A DNA stretch of 64,000 bases, taken from assembly GCF_000332075.2 (NCBI RefSeq), contig NZ_ALVU02000001.1, positions 496,001 to 560,000 of the forward strand. The letters are read 5' to 3'. The notes under the pieces are model-generated. The model was given only the letters and a program-made list of their open reading frames with translations, did no database searches and was not told where the DNA came from. The stretch's first letter is position 1; each line of letters opens with the position of its first letter. Both the position numbers and the translations under genes were made by a program. Origin of the DNA: Synechocystis sp. PCC 7509. GTDB taxonomy: Bacteria; Cyanobacteriota; Cyanobacteriia; Cyanobacteriales; Chroococcidiopsidaceae. Of the stretch, positions 8,353-18,148 are shown one piece after another.

Positions 8353-10779
8353 TTAGCTATTGGAAGCTTTGGGGTAGGCAATTCGCTTGTGATGAAATTG
8401 CAACCAAACTTTAACAAAAATTTCGGCAATGCGAGACATTTGATCGCGGGTTAGTCCCGAATTTATCATTTGATTATCTTGCCAGCGCGATCGCAATATT
8501 TTATTTACCATTGCTAAAGCTTCTTCATAAGTGGCATCTTTAAGGCTTCTTAATGCCGCCTCGCAAGCATCAGCCAACATGACTATCCCCGTTTCCGGCG
8601 ATTGAGGAATTGGGCCATCGTAACGAAAATTTCTTTCATCCACCACAATCCCTGATGGATTATCTACCTCGGCGGCTAATTGCTGGGCTTGGTGGTGAAA
8701 ATAAGCAATTAAAATCGTGCCTTGGTGTTCGGGAATAAAGGCTCTAACGGCTTTAGGCAAACGGTATTTGCGCGCCATAGCTAATCCGGCGCTGACGTGC
8801 TTTTTAATAATTTCCGCACTCAACCAAGGATTATTAATTTCGTCGTGCTTATTGGGTCCACCCATTTGATTTTCAATAAAGCTTTGGGGGTCGTGTAATT
8901 TACCAATATCGTGATAAAACGTACCTGCCCTGACTAACTCCACATTACAAGCAAGTTCTTTGGCTGCGGCTTCCGCTAAAGTTGATACAAATAAAGTGTG
9001 TTGAAAAGTGCCAGGAGCGTTCGTTGCTAGACGTTTTAAGAGTGGTCGATTGGGGTTAGCAAGTTCGGCGAGGCGAATAGGAGTTACGAGGTCAAATAGA
9101 TACTCTAAGTAAGGGCTTAAGCCAATAGCGACAATACTCCAAGCTAACCCCGAAAGCCCTACTAATCCTGCTTGTTGCCAGCGAACATACCAACCAATAT
9201 TAATTTGGTTAAAAATAAAATCTATCAGTAAAAATACCGTTGCTTCAATTAAACCCACCGCCACGCCTAATAAAGCTAATTCTTCGCGCGATCGCATTTT
9301 TCCGGCTAAACTACTTGCAAGTACGCCCCCAGCCGCCCCTGCCAGCAAATAATCTACGTCTATACCCAAGCTCGCTGGCAATAATACGGTTACTAAGGCG
9401 ATAACTGCAAACCCCAAAGAACGACCGTAGAAACTACCTAAAAGCAAGCCAATAGCCGGCAAGCTTGTATAGTTTACGCCTAAAGTTGCAATCAAAATTG
9501 TACTCAAAGTTAGCAACATTGCTAAAATGCGATCGCGCTGCTGTAAATTACAACCAAGTTGTCTTTTGACTAGGGTAAAAACGCCCAAGGCGGCGCTGAC
9601 AAAAAATCCTAGTTGCCACAATCCGTACCAGTTAATTTCCCGCCGACTTAAATCAAAACGATCTAAAAGGACAAAGGCGGTGTGGTTTATTTCTTGTCCA
9701 GCCGTGACAATGGTTTCACCTTGCTGAACTTCTAACATTACAGTGTTTACTGCTAGGGCGGCATACTCTGCTTGCTTTTTTGTTTTGGCAACGTCGTCAA
9801 CTAAGTTTGGTTGCAAAACGTCTATTAATAGTTCCCTTGCCCAAGTTTCGACCGTTTTTGGTAATCGGGTATTGGGATCGGGGGATTTTAACTGTATATT
9901 TATAGCGGATTGAATAATATCTGGTGGTAGACCGGGGGCAATTCCTTGAGTTAAGATGCGATCGCTACTGTTATTAATTGCCGCTTGGGTGATTTTCCAC
10001 TCCTTATCTGACAATTCCAGCAACAACAAGTTGTTTGGTAATTCTCTACTATCGCTGATGTCTTGAGCTTTTGCTTGGCTGTATTGTTGCCGAATTTGAG
10101 TAATTTTATTAATTAATTTAGCTACTGTTTGCGGCGAAGTTCTCCAACTATGAGCTTGCAATTCTATAATCGCTTCTGCTGTGGGATTATTTGCTGGCAT
10201 ACTGGGCTGATTTTTACTACCCGATTGATTTAGTAAAGTTGTTGTTACTAATTTCCAGTCTGATTTTGGGCAGCTACGCAGATAACGTTGCACGGAAATT
10301 GATAAAGTTGAGGTTTCAACAAAGGGAAAACTTCCAGCTATTGACCGACTTTCATTAATTGAATCGAGGACTACTTGCAGTTGGGCTTGAACTTGTTGGT
10401 TTACTGTTTCGTTAATTTTTAATATCGGTGCGGCAATGGTTCGGGCGGCTTTGCGTTCGGCTTTTGTTGTTTCAATGTCTTCTACGCGAACGTTGTAAGG
10501 CGCGGTAATAGTTTGCGGGGCAATTGTACCTATAGCTAATCGCGGTTGATTGTAAAATCTATGTCCTAAAACTGTAGTTAAGGCGATCGCTGTCAAACAA
10601 AAAACTGCTATAGAATGATACTTTTCTAGCCCCCGCCAAAGTTTTAACCAGGAGGTGACAAAAGAACTCAAAAATCCCAATTTTTGGAAATTTTGGTTTG
10701 TGCTTGCACGCGAGTGGCTTAACAACTTTTGTTGTCGCCCTTGGTTCTTTTGGAAGTCAAACAAGCGCAGTTTTTTCAT
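8353..10779 (-). CDS. 7TM-HD family phosphohydrolase (PgpH-like)
   Basis: An 808-residue membrane protein. Order: a cytoplasmic N-terminus, one membrane segment near residue 60, a long extracytoplasmic 7TMR-HDED-type domain (about 90-360), a bundle of hydrophobic helices (about 380-570), then a cytoplasmic HD domain with FYHDIGKLHDPQSF and PEHQGT. PgpH of Listeria, of the same architecture, degrades cyclic di-AMP; cyanobacteria carry one or two such proteins. c-di-AMP hydrolysis is therefore likely but inferred. It is monocistronic as far as can be seen. Confidence 0.88.
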   Translation of the reverse strand: MKKLRLFDFQKNQGRQQKLLSHSRASTNQNFQKLGFLSSFVTSWLKLWRGLEKYHSIAVFCLTAIALTTVLGHRFYNQPRLAIGTIAPQTITAPYNVRVEDIETTKAERKAARTIAAPILKINETVNQQVQAQLQVVLDSINESRSIAGSFPFVETSTLSISVQRYLRSCPKSDWKLVTTTLLNQSGSKNQPSMPANNPTAEAIIELQAHSWRTSPQTVAKLINKITQIRQQYSQAKAQDISDSRELPNNLLLLELSDKEWKITQAAINNSSDRILTQGIAPGLPPDIIQSAINIQLKSPDPNTRLPKTVETWARELLIDVLQPNLVDDVAKTKKQAEYAALAVNTVMLEVQQGETIVTAGQEINHTAFVLLDRFDLSRREINWYGLWQLGFFVSAALGVFTLVKRQLGCNLQQRDRILAMLLTLSTILIATLGVNYTSLPAIGLLLGSFYGRSLGFAVIALVTVLLPASLGIDVDYLLAGAAGGVLASSLAGKMRSREELALLGVAVGLIEATVFLLIDFIFNQINIGWYVRWQQAGLVGLSGLAWSIVAIGLSPYLEYLFDLVTPIRLAELANPNRPLLKRLATNAPGTFQHTLFVSTLAEAAAKELACNVELVRAGTFYHDIGKLHDPQSFIENQMGGPNKHDEINNPWLSAEIIKKHVSAGLAMARKYRLPKAVRAFIPEHQGTILIAYFHHQAQQLAAEVDNPSGIVVDERNFRYDGPIPQSPETGIVMLADACEAALRSLKDATYEEALAMVNKILRSRWQDNQMINSGLTRDQMSRIAEIFVKVWLQFHHKRIAYPKASNS

Positions 10780-10957
10780 TGCCTACCATCGCCAACAACC
10801 GCTAGAAAGCAAACAAAAAAACAATTTTTAGCTATTAATTTTTGTTGCCACACTATAACTATTTAACCTGTGCGCGATGTCTGTTTAAACTTAGATTACT
10901 TTGAATTATTTTTTACTACCTAGTAGCTGGCAGGTCTTCTATCTAAAGTTAACTTCT

Positions 10958-11785
10958 TTAACGCGAACGGATAACGCGCGGTGCAGCCACTGCCGTAGAT
11001 GTTAGTTTTGCTTCGCTGTTGTACATTCCCGACCATACCGCAACTAAGTAATCTGATAATTGTAACATTTCTGTCTGGGCGCTAGTTTGAGTATCTACAA
11101 ATATTGTCTGCCAACTACTAGGAATGCTGAGGGCGCTATTGTAAGCGCCCGATAATGCGCCCACAATTGCACTACTTGTAAATGGCGATAACATACTTCT
11201 TTTTACGCTTAATTTTAAGTCTTCGGCGGTACTCAAAAAGTAATAGAAAGCTAAGGCTATTGATGTTGTAAGGCAACTTTTGTTTTGGTTTAATTGGGTT
11301 ATAGTTCTTTCTACCCCTGCTTTTTGCTCTAATAGCGTTTGAACTTGAATCAATTTGTCTATTAAATCGGTGCTGGGCGCGTCTATAAATGTAACTATCT
11401 GAGGTATTAGCTTGTAGGGGGTAAATTCTTCGGTCAAAGCTTGGGCGATCGCATATCCTAAAGCTAATATACTTTCTTGAATTATTAGGTCATTTTCCCA
11501 AATACTACCTACCAACAGCAAATTTTGCCGTAATTTAATTTTGTTATCGTGGTAAAAAAGTGCTAACGGTAAAGTAGCAATAATAGCCTGCAAAGGTGTT
11601 AGTTTTGATATTGGCAGCTTTTCAAGCCAATATTCTCGCTCAAATCTGCCCAATTCTACTAAACTCTGCGCTCCTGGAATTATAACTTTTGCTATCTGGG
11701 GATATTGTCGTGGCTGAGTAATTTTCTCTCCCAAGGTTACACCTAATAAAGTGCCACGAAATCGGCTAGTTATTGAGTAACGCAT
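10958..11785 (-). CDS. ADP-ribosylglycohydrolase-like protein, probably catalytically dead
   Basis: 275 residues. The start RFRGTLLGVTLGE resembles the RGxLLGxAxGDALG opening of DraG-type ADP-ribosylglycohydrolases, and TSSAIVGALSGAYNS followed by IPSSW resembles their DSDTxxxIxGAxxGAxxG...IPxxW block. However, the Asp residues that bind the two magnesium ions are replaced (E in GE, SS instead of DSD). The fold is probably kept but hydrolase activity lost. It is separated by 49 bases from aroQ on the same strand. The role is unknown. Confidence 0.5.
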   Translation of the reverse strand: MRYSITSRFRGTLLGVTLGEKITQPRQYPQIAKVIIPGAQSLVELGRFEREYWLEKLPISKLTPLQAIIATLPLALFYHDNKIKLRQNLLLVGSIWENDLIIQESILALGYAIAQALTEEFTPYKLIPQIVTFIDAPSTDLIDKLIQVQTLLEQKAGVERTITQLNQNKSCLTTSIALAFYYFLSTAEDLKLSVKRSMLSPFTSSAIVGALSGAYNSALSIPSSWQTIFVDTQTSAQTEMLQLSDYLVAVWSGMYNSEAKLTSTAVAAPRVIRSR

Positions 11786-11834
11786 GAGGTAACACTGCCA
11801 ATTTTTACAATCAACAAAATTGATTAATTTATTT

Positions 11835-12290
11835 TCAGTTTGTAGCTAAATGATGAACTAACGCCTGTAATCCTAGTCGATAACTTTCTGCGCCAAATCC
11901 GCTAATTTGTCCAATAGCTACTGATGCAATATACGAGTGATGGCGGAAAGCTTCACGCTGATAAATGTTACTCAGATGAACTTCCACCGTGGGCTTTTTC
12001 ATAGCAGAAATTGCATCGCGAATTGCTACGCTAGTGTGAGTATAAGCACCAGCATTAATTAAAATTCCGTGATGTTCGGTCGCATTATGGATAGCGTCGA
12101 TTAATACACCTTCGTGGTTTGATTGCAGTGGCAAGATTTGCACCTGCAACTTTGATGCTTCGCTCATTAACAAGCAATTAATTTCATCCAATGTCACCAC
12201 ACCATAAATCCCTGGTTCGCGTTTTCCCAAAAGATTTAGATTTGGGCCGTGTAGCACCAAAATACTAAATAGTTCCAACGGTTTTGGCAC
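11835..12290 (-). CDS. aroQ: 3-dehydroquinate dehydratase, type II
   Basis: A 151-residue enzyme of the shikimate pathway converting 3-dehydroquinate to 3-dehydroshikimate. The signature [18 protein letters not shown] supplies the active-site Asn, Arg and Tyr; the catalytic His is in REAFRHHSY and the substrate-binding [15 protein letters not shown] is intact. The length is typical (about 145-155). It follows a 43-residue gene by 9 bases and is probably translated from the same transcript. Confidence 0.96.
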   Translation of the reverse strand: MPKPLELFSILVLHGPNLNLLGKREPGIYGVVTLDEINCLLMSEASKLQVQILPLQSNHEGVLIDAIHNATEHHGILINAGAYTHTSVAIRDAISAMKKPTVEVHLSNIYQREAFRHHSYIASVAIGQISGFGAESYRLGLQALVHHLATN

Positions 12291-12299
12291 AATACTACA

Positions 12300-12431
12300 C
12301 TAACGACGACGGGATCTGTCGTTAACAGGAATGGGGATAAGTTCTGGCTCTGCTTCTGGCCCCAATAATGTTTCTATCAGCTTACGCGCCCAGTCCTTTA
12401 GCTTTTCCAGTACCTTTTCGATGTAGTCCAT
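12300..12431 (-). CDS. Small conserved cyanobacterial protein (43 aa)
   Basis: A 43-codon frame with ATG at 12431 and TAG at 12300-12302. The product starts MDYIEKVLEKLKDWARKLI, an amphipathic helix, continues with an acidic proline-rich stretch (GPEAEPELIPIPVND) and ends in RSRRR. I recall similar short proteins annotated as hypothetical in other cyanobacteria. Its stop lies 9 bases before the aroQ start on the same strand, so it leads a two-gene unit. The function is unknown; a membrane-peripheral or adaptor role is only a guess from the helix. Confidence 0.65.
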   Translation of the reverse strand: MDYIEKVLEKLKDWARKLIETLLGPEAEPELIPIPVNDRSRRR

Positions 12432-12624
12432 TGAGCCGATTGCTCCTACAATATCTGTTTAGTTTTCTAATCTACGTTAAAAATAACGAAATCTTACGAC
12501 ACATTAGATTATCTTAAGCTTATCATGCCGCTCTAAAGCAGATTCATCTTAGCTAAAGAGAGGCAAACAACTTAAAATTAATTTTTTTAACATTTGTACA
12601 TATATCTTAACTTATTGTGGGAAC

Positions 12625-13896
12625 TTATGCCGTTAATAGTTGACGGCGGAGACAATCAAGAGCGCTGCAAAGGCTGAGGTGACGTATTAAAGCCCGGTCT
12701 TTTGTGTCTCCAAAGCGAAACTCAAAACTTGTGACTTGACCATTTTTCATTGCCAAACCAACATATACTAGCCCAACAGGTTTATGGTCGCTACCGCCCT
12801 CTGGCCCCGCAATTCCGGTAATGCTTAAGCCCCAGGTAGTCCCAAGTAAATTTTTTACACCCAGCGCCATTTGTTCGGCAACTACAGCACTTACAGCCCC
12901 TTGTGCTGCCAATTGTTGGCCATCAACTTTGAGGAGAGAAGTTTTTACTCGATTGTCATAGGAAATTACACCACCGAGAAAATATTGAGAACTTCCCGGC
13001 ACAGTAGTTAGCATCTGTCCCAATCCGCCGCCCGTGCAAGACTCCGCCACACTTAAAGTTTTCTCAGAGGCGAGAAGTAGCTGCCCAACAATGGAGGCTA
13101 AGGTGTCATCATCAGCGCCAAAGTAATGTTTGCCTGCAATTAGCTTTAATTGTTCGACTACGGGCTGTAGTATTTGCTCTGCTTGGGCTACAGAAGTAGC
13201 TAGAGCCGAAACGCGCAATTTAACTTCGCCCAAACTGGCATAAGGAGCAACAGTTGGATTAGACAAGTCAAAAAAGGGAACTACTTTTTCGGCTAAAGCT
13301 GACTCGGCAATTCCCCAAAATTTCAAGGTGCGGCTGTAAATAATTTGTTGACCGAAGCCGCGACTTTGCAAGTAAGGGACAGCACTTTGCGTCCACATCT
13401 GATACATTTCTGAGGGTACGCCAGGGAAGGTAAAAATAATTAGCCCAGCTTGGGATTCCCAGATGACTCCAGGGGCAGTGCCGCTTTGATTGGGTAAAAT
13501 CTTCGCTCCTAGAGGTAACAGTGCCTGCTTGCGGTTGCTAGGGGTCATTGGGCGATCGCGCTGGGCGTATTTATTAGTAATATCGGCAACGATTTCGGGA
13601 TGCTCTACCAAAGTCACGCCAAAAAAGTCTGCCAAAGTTTCGTGAGTAAGATCGTCGGGTGTAGGGCCAAGTCCACCAGTAAAGATGAGAATTTGGGCTA
13701 TTTCTTCAGCCTCGCGCGTCCTAGAGATGGCAATTTCTACAACTTGCTTGATTCTCATTGGATTATCGCCAACCACCGTTTGATAATAGTGACTAATCCC
13801 AAGACTTGCTAATTGGGTAGCTAAAAACTGGGCATTACTATTAAGTATGCTGCCTAGCAATAACTCTGTTCCTACACAAATAATTTCCGCACTCAT
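12625..13896 (-). CDS. cinA: CinA family protein (ADP-ribose pyrophosphatase / NMN amidase)
   Basis: 423 residues with the two expected domains. The N-terminal MoCF/COG1058-type domain has SAEIICVGTELLLGS at the start and FTGGLGPTPDDLTHE near residue 75. The C-terminal CinA domain has the nucleophile region LSVAESCTGGGLG and ITGIAGPEGG. Family members hydrolyse ADP-ribose and deamidate nicotinamide mononucleotide in pyridine nucleotide salvage, and CinA is also linked to competence. It is complete. The start lies about 35 bases from the end of the transferase gene upstream of it on the transcript. Confidence 0.95.
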   Translation of the reverse strand: MSAEIICVGTELLLGSILNSNAQFLATQLASLGISHYYQTVVGDNPMRIKQVVEIAISRTREAEEIAQILIFTGGLGPTPDDLTHETLADFFGVTLVEHPEIVADITNKYAQRDRPMTPSNRKQALLPLGAKILPNQSGTAPGVIWESQAGLIIFTFPGVPSEMYQMWTQSAVPYLQSRGFGQQIIYSRTLKFWGIAESALAEKVVPFFDLSNPTVAPYASLGEVKLRVSALATSVAQAEQILQPVVEQLKLIAGKHYFGADDDTLASIVGQLLLASEKTLSVAESCTGGGLGQMLTTVPGSSQYFLGGVISYDNRVKTSLLKVDGQQLAAQGAVSAVVAEQMALGVKNLLGTTWGLSITGIAGPEGGSDHKPVGLVYVGLAMKNGQVTSFEFRFGDTKDRALIRHLSLCSALDCLRRQLLTA

Positions 13897-13931
13897 AAAT
13901 ATTTTTTAGCTTAATTACCAACTACCCCTGA

Positions 13932-14978
13932 TTAAGATTGCCTAGCGTGTCGCCAAACGTGCCAACTAGCGTAACTAAGTAAAGAAGTTGCAGCCAAAGC
14001 GTAAGCAATACCGCTAGGAATACCAGCGAAGGCTAAGGCTAAACTACCAACCCACAAAGTTAATGCGTAAATAAATAACACCGTTAAACGATGGGACAAA
14101 CCCGCTTGCAGCAATCGGTGATGGAGGTGACTTTTATCAGCAAGAAACGGCGATTTGCCTTTCCTTAGCCGTGTCAAAATTACTGTAGACATATCTACAA
14201 TTGGCACAGCCAAAATTAAGTAAGGTAGTAGTACCGCCGTTACTGCTGTACCTTTAACTAAGCCAATTACACCTACTCCAGCCAAGGTAAAGCCCATATA
14301 GTAAGCTCCACCATCGCCCATAAAAATCTGTGCGGGATTAAAGTTGTAGCGCAAAAACGCCAACGCCCCCCCAGCCAAAGCCGCCGCAATTAAAGCCGCA
14401 GCGCTTTGTTGCATAAATAGCGTCACAATCAGCATTACTACCGCCGCAATGCCCGATACTCCCGCCGCCAAGCCATCTAAGCCATCAATCCAATTAATGG
14501 CATTTGCCATGCCTACAAGCCAGATTACGGTAATGGGTAAACTCAGCCAGCCCATTTGGACTAGCCCGATTGCAGGAATACTGAGAAAATCAATATGTAC
14601 GCCCATTACCCAAGCTAAGGTAGCAAAAATAATTTGTAATAGCAGGCGCACAAAAGGAGATAAGTTAAATAAATCGTCGGCTAAACCGATCGCAAAAAAA
14701 GCTAGTCCACCGAGGGTAACTCCCCAGATTTCCCACTCAATTTCTGGGGGGAGAATGCCAAAGCCACCAGACCACCAAACCGTTAATAGGGCAATAAGAG
14801 AGCCTAAAAAGATTGATATTCCGCCCAAACGCACCATTGGGCGCTGATGAACTTTGCGATCGCCTGGTGCGTCAACTTTGCCGCTTTTAATCCCAATAGT
14901 TTTGACGAGCGGTGTAGTCCAAATTACTACTAAGGCAGAGACGAGAAAGGCAATAAGATGATAAATCTGATAAGGCAT
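13932..14978 (-). CDS. WecA/MraY-like undecaprenyl-phosphate sugar-1-phosphate transferase
   Basis: A 348-residue polytopic membrane protein with about ten hydrophobic helices. Family motifs are GKVDAPGDRKVHQRP early, ANAINWIDGLDGLAAGVSG (catalytic aspartates), FMGDGGAYYMGF and the cytoplasmic histidine motif SHLHHRLLQAG. These fit the polyisoprenyl-phosphate HexNAc-1-P transferase superfamily, nearer WecA/TagO than MraY. It would start a cell-surface glycan by charging undecaprenyl phosphate. Downstream on the same strand lies cinA. Confidence 0.9.
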   Translation of the reverse strand: MPYQIYHLIAFLVSALVVIWTTPLVKTIGIKSGKVDAPGDRKVHQRPMVRLGGISIFLGSLIALLTVWWSGGFGILPPEIEWEIWGVTLGGLAFFAIGLADDLFNLSPFVRLLLQIIFATLAWVMGVHIDFLSIPAIGLVQMGWLSLPITVIWLVGMANAINWIDGLDGLAAGVSGIAAVVMLIVTLFMQQSAAALIAAALAGGALAFLRYNFNPAQIFMGDGGAYYMGFTLAGVGVIGLVKGTAVTAVLLPYLILAVPIVDMSTVILTRLRKGKSPFLADKSHLHHRLLQAGLSHRLTVLFIYALTLWVGSLALAFAGIPSGIAYALAATSLLSYASWHVWRHARQS

Positions 14979-15070
14979 TTGCTATCAAGGGCTTGCCGAT
15001 ACAGAATTTTTGGGCAAAATTGCCATCAGTTTACTACAGTTAAGGCACAAATTTCTGTTTGTAATCAAAT

Positions 15071-15095
15071 AGAGACGTTCCCTGGGAACGTCTCT
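15071..15095. repeat. Perfect 12-bp hairpin after glyA
   Basis: AGAGACGTTCCC-T-GGGAACGTCTCT is a perfect inverted repeat 5 bases beyond the glyA stop. On the minus strand it is followed by TATTTGATT, so it can end glyA transcription. Hairpins of the form GAGACGTT...AACGTCTC are a common dispersed repeat in cyanobacterial genomes, so it may be a member of that family as well as a terminator. Confidence 0.6.
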
Positions 15096-15099
15096 AAGT

Positions 15100-16383
15100 T
15101 TAAACTAAGGCAGCTACGGGAATTGTCAGATGCGGATACAAAGGAAAACGATCGCATAATGCCGCTACTCGATTTCGACAATCTTGAGCTACTGTTTCAT
15201 CTTGGGGATTAAGCAAGCGATCGCTAATTATATTAGCAATCTCTGTAAATTCTATTGTCCCCATGCCTCTAGTTGTCATGGCGGGCGTACCTAAGCGCAA
15301 GCCGCTAGTTACAAAAGGCGACTGAGGATCGAAGGGAACGGTATTTTTATTGGCAGTAATATTCACACCACTAACTAATCTATCGCCCTCTTTTCCGGTC
15401 ATCTCAATACAGCGCAAATCTACCAGCATCAAATGATTGTCTGTGCCGTTGGAAACAATTTTAAAGCCCCTTGTTTGTAATTGCGTTGCCATGGTTTGAG
15501 CATTGGCAATTACTTGAGCCGAGTAAACTTTAAACTCTTTACTTAGCGCCTCGCCAAAAGCTACAGCTTTACCAGCAATAACGTGTTCTAAAGGGCCTCC
15601 CTGAGTTCCAGGGAAAACAGATTTATCTAGCTTTTTGCCCAATTCTTCGTCACCAGTCAAGATCAAACCACCTCTAGGCCCACGCAAAGTTTTATGGGTA
15701 GTAGTCGTAACTACATGGCAATGAGGGATGGGGTTGGGATGAAGCCCCGTAGCAACTAAGCCCGCAATATGAGCAATATCGGCGAGTAAATAAGCGCCTA
15801 CTTCATCAGCTATTTCTCTAAACTTAGCAAAGTCAATAATGCGGGAATAAGCTGAATAACCGCAAATTAATAATTTGGGGCGATGTTGCCGTGCGAGTTC
15901 CCGGATTTGGTCGTAATCTAGCTGCTCAGTTACTGGATTAACGCCATAATGACAGACCTTAAACCACTTACCAGATACATTAACTGGAGATCCATGAGTC
16001 AGGTGTCCGCCGTGGGACAAGTCCATGCCCATAATTGTATCTCCAGGCTCTAGCAGCGTCAGGAAGACGGCAAAATTGGCTTGCGCTCCTGAATGAGGCT
16101 GGACGTTAGCATGAGCCGCCCCAAATAGCTGTTTGGCACGGTCGATGGCTATTTGTTCGATTTTATCTACATACTCACAACCGCCGTAGTAGCGCTTCCC
16201 TGGTAGTCCTTCGGCATACTTGTTTGTTAGTACCGAACCTTGGGCAGCAAGTACCGCCGATGAGGTAAAGTTTTCACTAGCAATTAGCTCCAAATGGTCT
16301 CGCTGACGTTGGAGTTCTTCATTAATTAATAGCGCGATCGCACTATCAGTTTGGGCAAGAATATCTAAGTTATTTAGGCTCAC
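15100..16383 (-). CDS. glyA: Serine hydroxymethyltransferase
   Basis: PLP enzyme converting serine and tetrahydrofolate to glycine and methylene-THF, central to one-carbon supply and photorespiration. The Schiff-base lysine is in [25 protein letters not shown] and [13 protein letters not shown] are also intact. I choose the GTG at 16383: AGGG lies upstream and the product is 427 residues, the family's usual size. The GTG at 16407, eight codons earlier, has no ribosome site. Confidence 0.96.
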   Translation of the reverse strand: MSLNNLDILAQTDSAIALLINEELQRQRDHLELIASENFTSSAVLAAQGSVLTNKYAEGLPGKRYYGGCEYVDKIEQIAIDRAKQLFGAAHANVQPHSGAQANFAVFLTLLEPGDTIMGMDLSHGGHLTHGSPVNVSGKWFKVCHYGVNPVTEQLDYDQIRELARQHRPKLLICGYSAYSRIIDFAKFREIADEVGAYLLADIAHIAGLVATGLHPNPIPHCHVVTTTTHKTLRGPRGGLILTGDEELGKKLDKSVFPGTQGGPLEHVIAGKAVAFGEALSKEFKVYSAQVIANAQTMATQLQTRGFKIVSNGTDNHLMLVDLRCIEMTGKEGDRLVSGVNITANKNTVPFDPQSPFVTSGLRLGTPAMTTRGMGTIEFTEIANIISDRLLNPQDETVAQDCRNRVAALCDRFPLYPHLTIPVAALV

Positions 16384-16604
16384 TTGGGCTATCCCTAGAA
16401 ATTTCACAAAGGTTTAAATTTTTAGCAAGGCAAAAAATTGCCCAATAGTCCATCATAACCTGTAAATCTTCCCTCCTTTAAGCCATCAATGCCTACTTGC
16501 CAAGCCCCAAGCATATTAAACTATGTATTTTTTCTCACAATCTCTTGAGGTGAATACCTTAAAATAGACTTAATTGGAATTAAGACCATACCGGAGAAAT
16601 TAGG

Positions 16605-16802
16605 ATGTTAGTGATTTTGATGGAAAATCAAATCCTTGCTCCTCAGCACGTTTGTCCAAGCTGTTTGCTTGCCGATCGCACGGGTCAACCCCGTTGGAGT
16701 AATGGCAAGTTGCGTTGCGGTCGAGCAATAAGTAAAGTTGCTGTCGAGCAGCCAGAACAATATCAATGTTTAATGGGTTTTCGGATTGCAAATATTGAGT
16801 AA
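16605..16802 (+). CDS. Small conserved cyanobacterial Cys-containing protein
   Basis: 65 residues. The start at 16605 follows GGAG by 9 bases; an internal ATG at 16620 is an alternative. The core APQHVCPSCLLADRTGQPRW, then GKLRCG and YQCLMGFR, gives four cysteines in a CxxC-x(n)-C-x(n)-C arrangement suggestive of a small zinc site. I recall very similar hypothetical proteins across cyanobacteria. It lies between glyA (divergent) and the Tic20-like gene. The function is unknown. Confidence 0.7.
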   Translation: MLVILMENQILAPQHVCPSCLLADRTGQPRWSNGKLRCGRAISKVAVEQPEQYQCLMGFRIANIE

Positions 16803-16895
16803 TGCGATCGCCCTAAAACCAGGAAAAGCCAACAAATCCCTATAATATCTGCGTTATCCTAAAATTATTAGACTTAGTTTCAGGAGAACGCAACT

Positions 16896-17360
16896 ATGAG
16901 TTTGCGCGGATCTACAACAATTAAAGAGCGAATTTTTGCTTGCTTACCTTATTTATTGCCGTTGATTGAAGGAATAATCTTTGGAAGATTTTTATTTGCA
17001 CAGGTGCCAGAGCTAGAGTTATTTTTTGTACCTATTGCTCCTTTGATAATACTTTACGAAAAATTTCCTATTATCTCATTAGTCGTATTCTTTGCCTTAT
17101 TTTTATTAGTAGTGAGAAATGAATCCATTGCTCATTTCATTCGTTTCAATACAATGCAGGCAATTCTTATCGATATTGTTTTGTTTTTATGTAGCTTTGG
17201 GTTAAAAATTTTCGGAAATAGTTTTGCAGCAGAAATCCTTAGCAACACGGTATTTATCGGTTTAGTTGCGGCGGTTGGTTATTCAGTCATTCAGTCGGCT
17301 TTGGGTCGTTACGCAGAAGTTCCAGTAATTTCCGAAGCAGTTTATATGCAGGTACGCTAA
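16896..17360 (+). CDS. Tic20-like membrane protein
   Basis: 154 residues with four hydrophobic segments. The pattern ERIFACLPYLLPLIEGIIFG, then HFIRFNTMQAILIDI and a C-terminal GRYAEVPVISEAVYMQV, is that of cyanobacterial Tic20/Ycf60 proteins, relatives of the chloroplast inner-envelope import component Tic20. The role in cyanobacteria is not settled. CAGGAG lies before the ATG. Its end overlaps the convergent hydrolase gene by 4 bases. Confidence 0.88.
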   Translation: MSLRGSTTIKERIFACLPYLLPLIEGIIFGRFLFAQVPELELFFVPIAPLIILYEKFPIISLVVFFALFLLVVRNESIAHFIRFNTMQAILIDIVLFLCSFGLKIFGNSFAAEILSNTVFIGLVAAVGYSVIQSALGRYAEVPVISEAVYMQVR

Positions 17361-18148
17361 ATAATAGCTGGGAGGAGTTTGGAAACTACAGTATTTTCTA
17401 AGCGCCCAATACCTTCAATTTCTACGCGAATGCGATCGCCTATTTGCAATGCTCCCACTCCCGCAGGCGTACCCGTAAGCACTACATCTCCTGGTAACAA
17501 GGTCATGATTTGACTAATATAAGCAACCAAAAAGTCTGGGGAAAATACCATCCGCTCAATGGAAGTAGATTGTACAGGTTCTGGATTGTCGTTGAGAAAG
17601 GTTTGTAACGTCGCGGCGGCGTTTAACTCGCGGACAATCCAAGGGCCTAAAGGACAAAAAGTATCAAAACCTTTGGCTCTTGTCCACTGTTTGTCTTGTT
17701 GTTGCAAATCCCGCGCTGTTACGTCATTAGCAATCGTATAACCCCAAATTTTAGTATGTGCTTCTTGGGGAGTACAGTTAATAGTGCGATCGCCTATTAC
17801 TAGCGCCAACTCTCCCTCATACTCTACTCTTTGAGATTGAGGCGGATAGGCGATTTCTGTAGAGGTAGGAATAATTGCTGTAGACGGCTTTAAAAATAAT
17901 AAAGGCTCTCTAGGTACATTTGTTCCCATTTCGGCGGCGTGTTCTACATAATTTCTGCCGACTGCGACAATTTTTGAAGGAGCGCAAGGAGCAAGAATTT
18001 GATAGCGAGATGCTTCTAGTTCTAAGTCTATAGGTTGCCCTTGCAACCAAGGTGGAGCATCTAATACTTGGACATTTTGATTAAGTTGCAATAAACCGTA
18101 ATAAATTCGTCCTTGCAAGTCTTGAACTCGGACGTAGCGCTGCGCCAT
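17357..18148 (-). CDS. Fumarylacetoacetate hydrolase family protein
   Basis: 263 residues. The C-terminal FAH domain shows KIVAVGRNYVEHAAEMG, LFLKPSTAII, then VEYEGELALVIGDR (metal-binding ExE), YTIANDVTARDLQ and LLPGDVVLTGTPAGVG. Members hydrolyse C-C bonds of diketo acids or decarboxylate oxaloacetate (FAHD1-like). The exact substrate cannot be assigned. It converges with the Tic20-like gene, overlapping by 4 bases. Confidence 0.9.
   Translation of the reverse strand: MAQRYVRVQDLQGRIYYGLLQLNQNVQVLDAPPWLQGQPIDLELEASRYQILAPCAPSKIVAVGRNYVEHAAEMGTNVPREPLLFLKPSTAIIPTSTEIAYPPQSQRVEYEGELALVIGDRTINCTPQEAHTKIWGYTIANDVTARDLQQQDKQWTRAKGFDTFCPLGPWIVRELNAAATLQTFLNDNPEPVQSTSIERMVFSPDFLVAYISQIMTLLPGDVVLTGTPAGVGALQIGDRIRVEIEGIGRLENTVVSKLLPAII

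Noticed and set aside
16408-16604. Glycine riboswitch upstream of glyA
   Set aside because: I looked for paired aptamer-like conserved segments and saw none.
16600-16791. Minus-strand frame opposite the small Cys protein
   Set aside because: The plus-strand frame has a ribosome site and a recognisable conserved pattern; the minus frame has neither.
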